From Gloeobacter morelensis MG652769 (GTDB lineage: Bacteria; Cyanobacteriota; Cyanobacteriia; Gloeobacterales; Gloeobacteraceae), in contig NZ_CP063845.1 of NCBI RefSeq assembly GCF_021018745.1, positions 1,116,001 through 1,180,000 of the forward strand: a DNA stretch of 64,000 bases, given 5' to 3'. Positions 16,591 to 24,564 of the stretch are shown piece by piece. How positions within the stretch are numbered: position 1 is the stretch's first letter; each line of letters starts with the position of its first letter. Both the position numbers and the translations under genes were made by a program. The notes under the pieces were generated by a model. That model had not been told where the DNA came from. It searched no databases and saw only the letters and a program-made list of their open reading frames with translations.

Positions 16591-16862
16591 CGACTTTCAA
16601 GTTGGTCTTCGCGACCTCATCGAGGCATTTGATCGTGCGCTCGCGGAGGCTTCCGAACTTTATGCCGGCGCCTGCAACAAGACCGTACAAGAACACACCA
16701 CCCGAATCTTACTTCTGGAAAGTTTGGTCGAATTGCTTGGATGGCAACTCGGTTTGAAGCGTTTGCGGGTCCACCTTGACCCTCTTCGTCCCCAGTGCGC
16801 GTCAAAGATACAGAATTTTCCAAATTTTAACTAACATTAGGGCACAGGTTCGGAGAGAGTAG

Positions 16863-17114
16863 GTGGAACTGGAGATGGATCGGTTTGGGCGGGTCACTAT
16901 CCCCAAGTGGGTGCGTCAACAACTGGGGATCGCCCCAGGAGCGCGTTTGATTCTGGAGACCGACGCCGATGCTTTGCGGCTGGTGCCGGTGCGGCAGGAA
17001 GCGCCGATGCGGGTGGAAAACGGGTTGATCGTTTTTGATGTGCGCCTTGAACCAAACGCTTTGGAGCAGGTACGCGAAGAACGGGATCGCTCAACGGCTG
17101 GTCAGGAGAGTTGA
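16863..17114 (+). CDS. vapB: AbrB/MazE-type antitoxin (VapB-like)
   Basis: An 83-residue protein with an N-terminal SpoVT/AbrB swapped-hairpin DNA-binding domain: DRFGRVTIPKWVRQQLGI followed by PGARLILETDADALRLVPV. The C-terminal 35 residues would wrap the toxin. Members of this group bind their own promoter and neutralise the PIN-domain ribonuclease encoded next. The start is GTG 16863, with GGAGAG upstream; ATG 16875 is an alternative. Its TGA overlaps the TTG start of the toxin gene. The pair sits directly beside the IS-disrupted STAND operon. Confidence 0.88.
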   Translation: MELEMDRFGRVTIPKWVRQQLGIAPGARLILETDADALRLVPVRQEAPMRVENGLIVFDVRLEPNALEQVREERDRSTAGQES

Positions 17115-17557
17115 TCCTCTTTTTTGACACTTCTGCATTGGTAGCAGCGACGATCGCCACCGAAGCACACCACGATTGGTGCCGTGAAAATCTGGAAAGG
17201 TGTATGGCCGGACCAGACAGAGGCTGCCTGTGCACGCATACGATTGCCGAATACTACGCCGTGCTCACAGGCAAGAGTGTTCCCCGCATCGCGCCGCCGC
17301 AGGCGGTAAACGCCGTAGCCAACTTGCTGGGCTGTCTGGATGCCGTTCCCCTGTGTTGTGAAGACTACCGGCGGGCAATCCGATGGATGGCCGATCTCGG
17401 TCTGCAGGGCGGCTCGGTTTACGACGCTCTTATTGCCTGTGCTGCGCTCAAAATGGAGGCCGATGCGCTCTTGACCCTCAATCCCAGACACTTTGTGCGG
17501 CTGGGAGAATCGATCCGACCGCTGGTGTACGCCCCCGCAGGATCCGGTAATTCCTGA
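17111..17557 (+). CDS. vapC: PIN-domain ribonuclease toxin (VapC-like)
   Basis: A 148-residue PIN-domain protein. Acidic metal-binding residues appear in the expected order: FFDTSALV at 4-11, HTIAEYYAVL near 44-53, GGSVYDALIACAAL near 98-111, and the closing strand DALLTLNPRHF. VapC toxins cleave tRNA or rRNA and are held inactive by the antitoxin. The TTG at 17111 overlaps the antitoxin stop, so the two are co-translated. The GGAG upstream is close, only about 2 bases from the start. Length is normal for the family. Confidence 0.9.
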   Translation: MILFFDTSALVAATIATEAHHDWCRENLERCMAGPDRGCLCTHTIAEYYAVLTGKSVPRIAPPQAVNAVANLLGCLDAVPLCCEDYRRAIRWMADLGLQGGSVYDALIACAALKMEADALLTLNPRHFVRLGESIRPLVYAPAGSGNS

Positions 17558-17687
17558 GCATTCAATTTTCTTGGGCGGACTCTGCAAAACTCACCCGTGT
17601 TTGAGATCGGAGCGGTTTTCGGTTGCATGCACAACGGCACGCAAGCTGAAAACCTTGATGGGCAACGGTTTTTACCCTGACACCTGC

Positions 17688-18929
17688 CTAAGGCTGCGGA
17701 TCCCACTCGGCGATGCGGGTGGTGAGGATGCGTGCGGCCCACCAGTCGAAGTGGGTACGGCGGGCGTTCGGCTCCTCGCCGGCCAGACCCAATACGGCGG
17801 CGTTGGTGACACAGAACATCGCCTTTTGAAAACTCTTGCCGATTGCCACCAGCAGGGCGGCCGGGTCGTCGGCAAACCCCTCGTAGTGGCTCTGCAAGGG
17901 AGCACCCATGTGGCGGCGCAGATCGCGGATGAGCAGGGTCGGTGCAACACCCGCCGCTCCCAGGGTCATCGGGTTGGCATAGAGCACGCCGAAACAAAAA
18001 TCCGCCAGCTCACCGGGTAGACCGGCGCTCGCATCGTAGGAGAACACCCCCTTCGGAGGAGCAGCCCGGAAAAAGACAATCTCCGCGTAAGGCACCGCCG
18101 CATCCGCCAGCCAGTGCAATCCCGCCCGGGCGGGCAGCAGTTCATACTCCTCATCCCCAAACTGCACCGAGTAGGTGAGCGGTAGGTTCGCCGCCGCTCC
18201 CAACCCGGCCGCGATGTGCCGGACAATATCGGGGATCGAACGGATCTCACCGTGGGCGTAGCGCTCGGCGAGGGTGCTGAAGATACGGCTCATCACCCGC
18301 CAGAATTGGCCCAGCACGTTGTAGTAGCACGTCCGGCGCACGAGTTCCTCTAGAAAAGCCGGGCAGAGCTTGTGGGCGAACAGGGCGGCGCGGTTGCTCC
18401 GCAGGCGGGCGAGGATGGCCCGCTCGGCCAGGGTTTTGAATTCACTACCTTGCAAGTAATCGTGCAGTTTGGGAATACCGTGCCAGTACATGGTCTTGGC
18501 GCAGTACTCGGCGTATTCGTAGTTGAGGCGGTCCTGCGACCAGTGGGCTAGCAGTTTGCGCGGATGAATTTCGCCGTTGAGATACTTAAACAGAGGAAAT
18601 GCGTGCAAAAACTGCCGCTCGGCTATAAACAGCAAGTTGCGCGAATAGGCGTCGAGCACAAAGCTGTAGCTGTGCAGCACACCGACCACCTCAAGCACAT
18701 TGTCCCGGTTTCCAGGCAGCAAGGCCGCCGCTTCCAGCCGCCTTGCCACTTCCTTGTGCGCTCCGGCCGTCGAAAAACTGCTCAAGGGCTGAGCCACTGC
18801 CGAATCTGCCTCCGGATGCTCCGCATGCGGTGCAACGACCTTTTGCGCATTCCCGACAAAAACGCGCCCTGGAGAGATTCCGGGCGCCTGGGGTGCACCT
18901 GCCGAGTGACCCATAAATTCAGACAGCAT
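17688..18929 (-). CDS. CO2 hydration protein (ChpX/ChpY, CupA/CupB family)
   Basis: A 413-residue protein whose region from about residue 70 aligns by eye with cyanobacterial CO2 hydration proteins: VLDAYSRNLLFIAE, FPLFKYLNGEI, RLNYEYAEYCAKTMYWHG and KAMFCVTNAAVLGL. These subunits dock on specialised NDH-1 complexes and convert CO2 to bicarbonate inside the cell, a step of the carbon-concentrating mechanism. Their usual partners ndhD and ndhF are not beside it here. The first 50 residues are poorly conserved and Pro/Ala-rich; ATG 18929 has AGGAGG upstream at a long spacing. I cannot decide between the ChpX (constitutive) and ChpY (inducible) types. Confidence 0.9.
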   Translation of the reverse strand: MLSEFMGHSAGAPQAPGISPGRVFVGNAQKVVAPHAEHPEADSAVAQPLSSFSTAGAHKEVARRLEAAALLPGNRDNVLEVVGVLHSYSFVLDAYSRNLLFIAERQFLHAFPLFKYLNGEIHPRKLLAHWSQDRLNYEYAEYCAKTMYWHGIPKLHDYLQGSEFKTLAERAILARLRSNRAALFAHKLCPAFLEELVRRTCYYNVLGQFWRVMSRIFSTLAERYAHGEIRSIPDIVRHIAAGLGAAANLPLTYSVQFGDEEYELLPARAGLHWLADAAVPYAEIVFFRAAPPKGVFSYDASAGLPGELADFCFGVLYANPMTLGAAGVAPTLLIRDLRRHMGAPLQSHYEGFADDPAALLVAIGKSFQKAMFCVTNAAVLGLAGEEPNARRTHFDWWAARILTTRIAEWDPQP

Positions 18930-19067
18930 GCCAGCGGGGCCTCCTGGAACGGCACGGTTCCCAACGAATTATGTATCAGTGCGGCGCACGGAGCGTAGAA
19001 CCATTTATAAAAATTTATACCTCAGTTCAACTTTACTGATGTTTGTGGGCGGCGGCTGCAGGCACCG

Positions 19068-19457
19068 CTACGACCGAATTTCGCGAACGTAGGCGATCTT
19101 GGGGATCCGGGCGGTGTCGAAGATGGCAATCCTCTCGGGTCCAAGCGTCTGGAGCGCCTCCAGGCAGGCGGCGCTCTGTTCGAGCAGCGTTTCGACATCT
19201 ACCCCCAGATACTCCGGAGCAAAGTAATCAAGCCGCTCGATGCCAGTGGACAGCAAGATCACACAGCCCTGCCAGTTGCGGTTGCCCAGATGATAGTAGG
19301 CCACCGCCAGCTGCAAGATGCCCTGGTAAAAAAGCCGCAACGGATGTAGCGCATCCATCCAGAGCGCCTCCAGCGTATCGTGGCAGGCGTAGAACTGGCC
19401 CGAATTGAATTGTTCGAGCCCCCGCCAGAATTCCTCCGGCAGTTCAAAATCAACCAG
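19068..19457 (-). CDS. DUF309 protein
   Basis: The conserved region runs from DFELPEEFWRGLEQFNSG through FYACHDTLEALWM and FYQGILQLAVAYYHL, the hallmark of the DUF309 family, a small all-helical domain common in cyanobacteria. Function unknown. No ATG, GTG or TTG lies just before this region in frame: the nearest candidate is CTG 19457, and the next is TTG 19595, deep inside rplI. The gene follows rplI on the same strand and overlaps its last codons, so it may be translated by coupling from a non-standard start. Confidence 0.75.
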   Translation of the reverse strand: MVDFELPEEFWRGLEQFNSGQFYACHDTLEALWMDALHPLRLFYQGILQLAVAYYHLGNRNWQGCVILLSTGIERLDYFAPEYLGVDVETLLEQSAACLEALQTLGPERIAIFDTARIPKIAYVREIRS

Positions 19458-19911
19458 CGGCGTTGACCTGCAGGCGGAGGGTGGCCACCACGTCCTGGAA
19501 AATGCGCGCCTTGACGGTGTAGACGCCCGTGCGCTTGATCGGCTCCTCGATGGTGATCTCCCGCCGATCGATGGTAATGCCGGCTTTGCTTGCAACCACC
19601 TCGGCCACGTCCTGGTTGGTCACCGTACCGAACAGCTGGTTGCCGTCCTCGCCGACCGGGGCGAAGACCTCGTAGAAGCCCAACGCTTCGAGGGTCTTCT
19701 TGGTCTCAAGCGCCTCGCCGCGGTGCTTGGCTTCGATTTCGCGCCGCTTGGCCTGGCGAAACTCGGCTTCTTTGACCAGCCCCGGGGTGGCCTTGACGGC
19801 CAACCCCTGGGGGATCAGATAGTTGCGTGCATAACCGGGTGCCACCTCGACGAGGGTGCCTGCCTTGCCCAGAGTGTCCACGTCTTTTTTCAGAACGATC
19901 TTCGTACCCAT
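19450..19911 (-). CDS. rplI: 50S ribosomal protein L9
   Basis: A 153-residue protein binding 23S rRNA in the large subunit. The N-terminal domain is typical: KIVLKKDVDTLGKAG followed by VEVAPGYARNYLIPQGLA. A long charged connecting helix (KRREIEAKHRGEALETKK) leads to the C-terminal domain. The ATG at 19911 has AGGAG at good spacing; extending upstream would add a non-conserved tail. DUF309 follows with overlapping ends. Confidence 0.97.
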   Translation of the reverse strand: MGTKIVLKKDVDTLGKAGTLVEVAPGYARNYLIPQGLAVKATPGLVKEAEFRQAKRREIEAKHRGEALETKKTLEALGFYEVFAPVGEDGNQLFGTVTNQDVAEVVASKAGITIDRREITIEEPIKRTGVYTVKARIFQDVVATLRLQVNAAG

Positions 19912-20064
19912 GTGTTGCGCTCCTGCGCCCTTATCGCTGTCGCACGATCCGTAATTATAGACCAACGGTGCCAAGTGGCGAAACTACCCGTCCTCTAGTC
20001 CCTTCGGCAGAGGAACCGGCCCGCCGCTCGGGTCCAACTGGCTAGAAGCTTTTTGAGGCAAATC

Positions 20065-20201
20065 ATGGAAACCCAGACTCCCCGGCGAGCCGCCAGCGAC
20101 CTCAAATACGACCTGCTCACGGTGCTTCTAACCAAGCCGAGGCGATCAAAGCCTACGATGTCTACATCTTTCACAACTTTACGAATCAGATCTCAGTGTA
20201 A
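20065..20201 (+). pseudogene. Short gene relic, frameshifted and truncated
   Basis: An ATG at 20065 with GAGG upstream begins METQTPRRAASDLKYDLLTV. One base appears to be missing near 20125, after which a sensible peptide resumes in another frame (SNQAEAIKAYDVYI) and ends at TAA 20199-20201, overlapping the end of the phosphoesterase gene. The two halves together read like the start of a small helical protein. I recognise no firm family. It is probably the 5' end of a lost gene. Confidence 0.4.
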
Positions 20202-20873
20202 ACGCTGCCAGGTGATCGTTTGCTCGTCGGTATCGAGCAGACCACACACCGACGGCAGGCGATCGAACAGGAGCTGCGAGGTGTTGCCGCAGTTGAGGAT
20301 GTAATTGGCATCCTCCAGATTCAGAGCGAAAGTGACCTGCGTGCGCGCGGTATGCTCCCAGGGATCAATTTCCTCAAAGCTGCCGTCGGTGTGGCGGATG
20401 TGGATGCGGGTGCGGTGGGTGTGGCCGCTCAGGGTCACCGGCACCGGCGCGTCGGCGTGGACCTGTTCGACTACCGAGCGGGCGTACAAAAGGCCGTAGC
20501 GGTCGCGGTAGCAGGCGTGGACGCAGCAGACGCCGGGAGCCGCTTCGAGCGCGTCGGGCAGCTGGGCCAGATATTCGCGGTTGGCGTCGGTGAGACATGG
20601 CTGGGTGAGGGAGGTGTGCAGTTCGGATTTGGGGTTGAAGAAAACCAATCCCGGATCCTGGCCGTAGTGGACCGCGCCGTGGTCGTGGTTGCCTCCCACC
20701 GTCGGGATGGCCAGAGAACGTACCAGTGCTACGACTTCGTTCGGACGCTGACCGTGCACCACCAGATCGCCCAGGCACACTAGACTTTCAGCGCCAAGCC
20801 GCTCCAATGCTCTGAGCACCTTTTGAAGCGGCCCCAGGTCGCCGTGCACGTCCGTGAAGATACCGAGTTTCAA
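20193..20873 (-). CDS. Calcineurin-like metallophosphoesterase (YfcE-like)
   Basis: A 226-residue phosphoesterase. The dinuclear metal site is complete: TDVHGD at 7-12, CLGDLVVHG at 34-42, GGNHDHG at 60-66, HACYRD near 117 and GHTHR near 146. The enzyme probably hydrolyses a phosphodiester or phosphomonoester; the substrate is unknown. The start is TTG 20873, which lacks a strong ribosome site but matches the family N-terminus MKLGIFTDVHG. It is a monocistronic-looking minus-strand gene. Confidence 0.9.
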   Translation of the reverse strand: MKLGIFTDVHGDLGPLQKVLRALERLGAESLVCLGDLVVHGQRPNEVVALVRSLAIPTVGGNHDHGAVHYGQDPGLVFFNPKSELHTSLTQPCLTDANREYLAQLPDALEAAPGVCCVHACYRDRYGLLYARSVVEQVHADAPVPVTLSGHTHRTRIHIRHTDGSFEEIDPWEHTARTQVTFALNLEDANYILNCGNTSQLLFDRLPSVCGLLDTDEQTITWQRLH

Positions 20874-20906
20874 GCGCGCCCGCGAAAAGTGCCTGCGTCC
20901 ATAATG

Positions 20907-21287
20907 CTAGCCGCTGTTGGGAGAAACGATCCGGGCCGCCGGGGAGGGCCGGCGCGATTGCTCCTGGGGATTGCCTCTGGGGGTCTCGCCACCCGGGGCC
21001 ACCCGCTTAAGCCGGTATTTGACCACCTGGTTGCCACGAAAGATTGTCAGTTCCAGCACATCTCCCTGCTGGTCGATGCGCACTTGAGAACCTTCTAGAG
21101 GCGGCCCAGAGAGCGTCTTGAGTTTCTGGCCGTCGTAATCGACCGTCAGCGAGACCGTTGCTCCCGTGCCGGGGCCGCTCACCACCTGGCCTGTGCCCTG
21201 CCAGACTTCGGCGTGCGCCGGAGTAACACACACACTCATCCATCCGAATACAATGGCCAGGATCCAGAAGCGAACGGGCTGAAACAT
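20907..21287 (-). CDS. Small secreted hypothetical protein
   Basis: A 126-residue protein with a clear signal peptide (RFWILAIVFGWMSVC, cleavage after PAHA near residue 26). The mature part alternates short beta-strand-like segments (ATVSLTVDYDGQKL, VLELTIFRGNQVVKY) and ends in a Pro/Arg/Gln-rich tail. No family is recognised. The ATG at 21287 is the first in frame. It is likely periplasmic or cell-surface. Confidence 0.7.
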   Translation of the reverse strand: MFQPVRFWILAIVFGWMSVCVTPAHAEVWQGTGQVVSGPGTGATVSLTVDYDGQKLKTLSGPPLEGSQVRIDQQGDVLELTIFRGNQVVKYRLKRVAPGGETPRGNPQEQSRRPSPAARIVSPNSG

Positions 21288-21400
21288 GTGGGGGAAGCAG
21301 AAACTGCTCCGCGTGCAAGCCCTCTTATCCTATCGTCAGGATCTACCCCATCGGGGGGAATCGAGCCCACTGCCCTTTGCGCAAAGCCGTAGCCTTTGTT

Positions 21401-21973
21401 CTAAATCACCCGCCGGTCAAATTCGGCGAGCAAGTTGACCAACAGCGGCAGCGATAGACCGACGACATTGCTGTAGCAGCCGTCGATCTGCTCGACCAAA
21501 GCTGCTCCCAATCCCTGGATGGCGTAGCTGCCGGCCTTGTCGAGGGGCTCACCGCCCGCGACGTAGGCGGCAATTTGTTCCGGGGCCATCGCGCGCAGTT
21601 TGACCCGGGTGGCCCGCTCAGCCACCCGCCAGCGCCGCCCCTCCACCAGGGCGATACCCGTATAGACCGTATGCCATTGCCCCTGCAATTCGCCCAGCAT
21701 GCGCCCGGCGTCCGCTGCTCCCGCAGGTTTGCCGTAGATGCGGCGGTTGAAGACCACCACCGTATCGGCACCCAAGATCAGCTCAGCCGGAGCGCGCTTC
21801 TGGACATCGAGGGCTTTGCCGAGGGCGTTCTGGACCACCAGCTGCTCGGGCGGCAGGGCTAGGTCCATGCGCTCCTCAAAAGCGCTCGGCTTGACATCAA
21901 AGGCAATGCCTATCTGGGCAAGCAGCTCGCGCCGACGGGGTGAAGCGGAAGCAAGCAGCAGACGCACCGCCAT
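21401..21973 (-). CDS. maf: Maf-like nucleotide pyrophosphatase
   Basis: A 190-residue house-cleaning enzyme that hydrolyses non-canonical or methylated nucleoside triphosphates to monophosphates. Signature motifs are LLLASASPRRRELL at 5-18, the ILGADTVV segment near 65-72 with the catalytic Asp, and GKPAGAADAGRML. A KAGSYAIQGLGAALVEQIDG block follows near 146-165. The gene begins 2 bp after the HLIP gene on the same strand, as the last member of a run that includes lpxD. Confidence 0.95.
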   Translation of the reverse strand: MAVRLLLASASPRRRELLAQIGIAFDVKPSAFEERMDLALPPEQLVVQNALGKALDVQKRAPAELILGADTVVVFNRRIYGKPAGAADAGRMLGELQGQWHTVYTGIALVEGRRWRVAERATRVKLRAMAPEQIAAYVAGGEPLDKAGSYAIQGLGAALVEQIDGCYSNVVGLSLPLLVNLLAEFDRRVI

Positions 21974-21975
21974 CG

Positions 21976-22137
21976 CTAGGCCAGACCCATCCAGCGCAAC
22001 AGGCTCTGACCCGTCTGCGCTTCGATAATCAGCGTGAGGACAAATCCGATCATGGCCAGTCGGCCGTTCAACTGCTCAGCAAAGGGGGTGAAGCCAAACA
22101 TCGGCTCCTTGGGGGGTTCGTCCTTGCGCTCAACCAT
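21976..22137 (-). CDS. High-light-inducible protein (single-helix CAB-like)
   Basis: A 53-residue protein with one membrane helix carrying the chlorophyll a/b-binding motif EQLNGRLAMIGFVLTL. High-light-inducible proteins bind chlorophyll and carotenoid and protect photosystem assembly intermediates under strong light. FGFTPFAEQ just before the helix is also typical. The gene sits between lpxD (38 bp upstream) and maf (2 bp downstream) on the same strand, so it is probably co-transcribed with envelope and nucleotide-cleaning genes. The ATG at 22137 is the natural start. A Gloeobacter-type cell would hold it in the plasma membrane (inference). Confidence 0.92.
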   Translation of the reverse strand: MVERKDEPPKEPMFGFTPFAEQLNGRLAMIGFVLTLIIEAQTGQSLLRWMGLA

Positions 22138-22175
22138 CGGTCCGGACCGCAAACATCCACGAAACTAGCACATCC

Positions 22176-23213
22176 TCAGTGGTTCCCGGAGTCGAGCCGC
22201 TGCTGCAACAGAGCGACTTTGCGCTGCAAATCGCGCAGGTTTTGAAACAGTTCCGGCAACCTGCGGATGAGCGCCGAGGTGCGCAGCCACAGGGCGTGGG
22301 GCAGGGCTGGGGAACCCGAGACGACGGTCCCCGGCTCCACATCGCTCGGGATGCCGCTTTGGGCTGAGACCACGGTGCGATCGCCGATCGCGGCGTGACC
22401 GGCCACTCCCACCTGCCCGGCCAGCACGACGTTGCGGCCAAGTTTGACGCCGCCGGCGAGGCCCACCTGGCCTACCAGCAGGCAGTGCTCGCCGATCTCG
22501 CAGCCGTGGCCCACCATCACCAGGTTGTCGATCTTGGTGCCCCGGCCGATGTGGGTAAAACCGACCGAGGGCCGGTCGATGGCGGTGTTGGAGCCGATTT
22601 CGACTTGAGCTTCGACGCGCACGTAGCCCGACTGGGGCATCTTGTGCCAGGTACCCTCGGGGGTTGGTACAAAACCAAACCCTTCGCCACCCACCACCAC
22701 CCCGGACTGGACGATGCACTCATCACCGATTTCGGTGCGCTCGTGGAGGACGCAGTTGGCATGAACAACCGTGCGCGCCCCGATGCGCACGGCGTTGTAG
22801 ATTGTGCAGTTTGGGTAGATTACAGTCTCAGGGCCAATCGTGACATCGTCTCCAATGACCACGTAGGCTCCTAGATGGACGTTCTCACCCAGTTGGACGT
22901 TAGTACCCAGGACGGCGGTCGGGTGGATGCCCGGTGCCGGCCGGCGCGGCTGATAGAACAGTTCCAGGGCGCGGGCAAACGTGAGGCGCGGCTGTTCGCT
23001 GCGAATGCAGGGCACTTTGGAGAGCGGGGTGCGCCAATCGAGGATGAGCGCCTCGGCGCGGGTAAGTTTGATAAAGCGCGCGTACTTTTCGCTTTCGATA
23101 AAGCTGAGTTCGCCGGGTCCGGCCTGCTGAATCGAGGCCAGACCACGAATTTCGACATCCGGGTTGCCCTCCACCGGGCAACCGAGGTGTGCCGCCAGTT
23201 CCCCAAGTTTCAT
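22176..23213 (-). CDS. lpxD: UDP-3-O-acylglucosamine N-acyltransferase
   Basis: The third enzyme of lipid A synthesis, adding the N-linked acyl chain to UDP-3-O-acylglucosamine. The 345-residue protein has the N-terminal uridine-binding domain (EIRGLASIQQAGPGELSFIE) and then a left-handed beta-helix of hexapeptide repeats from about residue 100 to 290. The conserved GHGCEIGEHCLLVGQVG stretch contains the catalytic His. A C-terminal helix (LFQNLRDLQRKVALLQQRL) completes it. Normal length. An LpxB-related gene lies 67 bp upstream on the same strand, so lipid A-type genes are grouped. Confidence 0.96.
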   Translation of the reverse strand: MKLGELAAHLGCPVEGNPDVEIRGLASIQQAGPGELSFIESEKYARFIKLTRAEALILDWRTPLSKVPCIRSEQPRLTFARALELFYQPRRPAPGIHPTAVLGTNVQLGENVHLGAYVVIGDDVTIGPETVIYPNCTIYNAVRIGARTVVHANCVLHERTEIGDECIVQSGVVVGGEGFGFVPTPEGTWHKMPQSGYVRVEAQVEIGSNTAIDRPSVGFTHIGRGTKIDNLVMVGHGCEIGEHCLLVGQVGLAGGVKLGRNVVLAGQVGVAGHAAIGDRTVVSAQSGIPSDVEPGTVVSGSPALPHALWLRTSALIRRLPELFQNLRDLQRKVALLQQRLDSGNH

Positions 23214-23280
23214 CGCGCTGTTGTGTGGTGATCAGGGGAATTGTGCCGTATTCGAGCTGACAACCGCAAGCATCCGGCGA

Positions 23281-24561
23281 TCAGGCCGGATAGCTGCCGG
23301 CCAGAGTCGCCGCGGCCAGATCGACAAACGCGCGGGCGGCCCCGTCCGGTCCCATCGCCTGGCGCAACTCGCAGGCGACCGCCCGGCGGCGGGCCGGATC
23401 GTCGAGCCACTCTTCGACGATGGGCAACAAGTCGCTGGGGCAGAGGCGGCGGCACAGTTCCGGCACCACCATCCGCCCCGCCCGGATGTTGGGCCAGGCT
23501 AGAAGCCCCAGCCGTCCGACCAGGCGCTTGTTGATGGCGGCGGCGATCGAAGCGCCCAATCGGCCCGGCAATCCGCTCAAAAGGCCCGGCACGCCGTCCC
23601 AGGCGCGCATCGCATCGAGGCGGTTGGTGGGGATGATCACGATCATCGGCACCCCGAGGATGCCCAGTTCGGCCGTATTGGCCCCGACCGTGGTGAGGGC
23701 CAGATCGCTCTGGGCCAAAAGGTCGTAGGCGGGCCGCTCGAACCAGAGGCGCACCTGCGCCCCGCCGGGGCTTTGCAGGTACTCGACGCCGCCCTGGTCG
23801 CGCACCAGCCGGCCGCTCAGACCTTCCACCAGAGGCAGATCCGGATTGCCGGGGCGGGCAAAGCGCTCCAGGTCGGCGGCGGCGAGTCCCGGCGCCACCG
23901 GCAGCACAAAATGCAGCCCCGGCCGCCGCCGCGCCAACCCTTCGACAATGCCCAGCATCAGGGGGATGCCCATCGAGAGCTTGGCGGGCTTCGAACCCGG
24001 CAGCAGGGCGAGCAGTTGGGCCGCGTCGTCCAGTCCCAGGGACCGGCGCACCTGCAGGCGGCCGCCGGCTCCCGTCGAACGGGCCGCGTCGATCATCAAA
24101 TCACCCACCACCTGAAATTGGCCTGCGAAGCGCTCGCGGCCCGAGCGGGCGCGCACCTGCTCCTCGCGCAAGCCGAAGCGGTCGATAAACCGCGTCCAGC
24201 GCGCCTGCCACTCGGCGTAGGCGACGATCGGATAGCCCAACCGGCGGGCGACGAGCACCGAGAGCCCCTGATCGCCTCCCAAGAACAGCACCAGACCGTG
24301 GCGCGACCAATCCCAACCGGCCGCAGTGCGGCCAGTGAGCAAAAAGCGCCCATAGGCCCGCGCCGGTTGCACGCGGGCGATGCCCGGTATCGAAAGAGCC
24401 ATCTGCTCCTCCTTGCCGGAGCTGTTGCCGTCGGGAGCCAGGATCACCGACAGGCGAGCCGCCGGCCAGCGACGCACCAGTTCGGCCACCACCGGGCGCA
24501 CCCAGGTGTTCAGTTCACCGGGACCATTCGACAGCAGCACGATATCGAGCGGTTCGCTCAT
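23281..24561 (-). CDS. Lipid-A-disaccharide synthase-related glycosyltransferase
   Basis: A 426-residue protein of the cyanobacterial LpxB-related group. It begins DIVLLSNGPGELNTWVRPV, and the central block has LLALLPGSKPAKL and LALTTVGANTAELGILGVP, matching the nucleotide-sugar-binding half of GT-B enzymes such as LpxB (family 19). It probably transfers a sugar onto a lipid A-like or other glycolipid acceptor, but the substrate is not proven. It starts 3 bp after a small coiled-coil gene and precedes lpxD. The ATG at 24561 is the only sensible start. Confidence 0.85.
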   Translation of the reverse strand: MSEPLDIVLLSNGPGELNTWVRPVVAELVRRWPAARLSVILAPDGNSSGKEEQMALSIPGIARVQPARAYGRFLLTGRTAAGWDWSRHGLVLFLGGDQGLSVLVARRLGYPIVAYAEWQARWTRFIDRFGLREEQVRARSGRERFAGQFQVVGDLMIDAARSTGAGGRLQVRRSLGLDDAAQLLALLPGSKPAKLSMGIPLMLGIVEGLARRRPGLHFVLPVAPGLAAADLERFARPGNPDLPLVEGLSGRLVRDQGGVEYLQSPGGAQVRLWFERPAYDLLAQSDLALTTVGANTAELGILGVPMIVIIPTNRLDAMRAWDGVPGLLSGLPGRLGASIAAAINKRLVGRLGLLAWPNIRAGRMVVPELCRRLCPSDLLPIVEEWLDDPARRRAVACELRQAMGPDGAARAFVDLAAATLAGSYPA

Positions 24562-24564
24562 GAT

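Larger units (their letters stand above)
15329..16834 (+). pseudogene. Third gene of the STAND operon, split by an ISL3-family element
   Basis: A GTG at 15329 overlaps the upstream stop (GTGA), typical of translational coupling. The frame is cut after 23 bases by the insertion sequence. Removing the element (15352-16582) and one copy of the 8-bp duplication joins 15329-15351 to 16591-16834 in frame and gives an 88-residue protein, starting MNEEQAKNDFQVGLRDL. It is helical and acidic-basic mixed (EAFDRALAEASELY; TTRILLLESLVELLGW). No family is recognised; a small helical partner or regulator of the STAND protein is a guess. In the present sequence the gene cannot be made. Confidence 0.7.
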
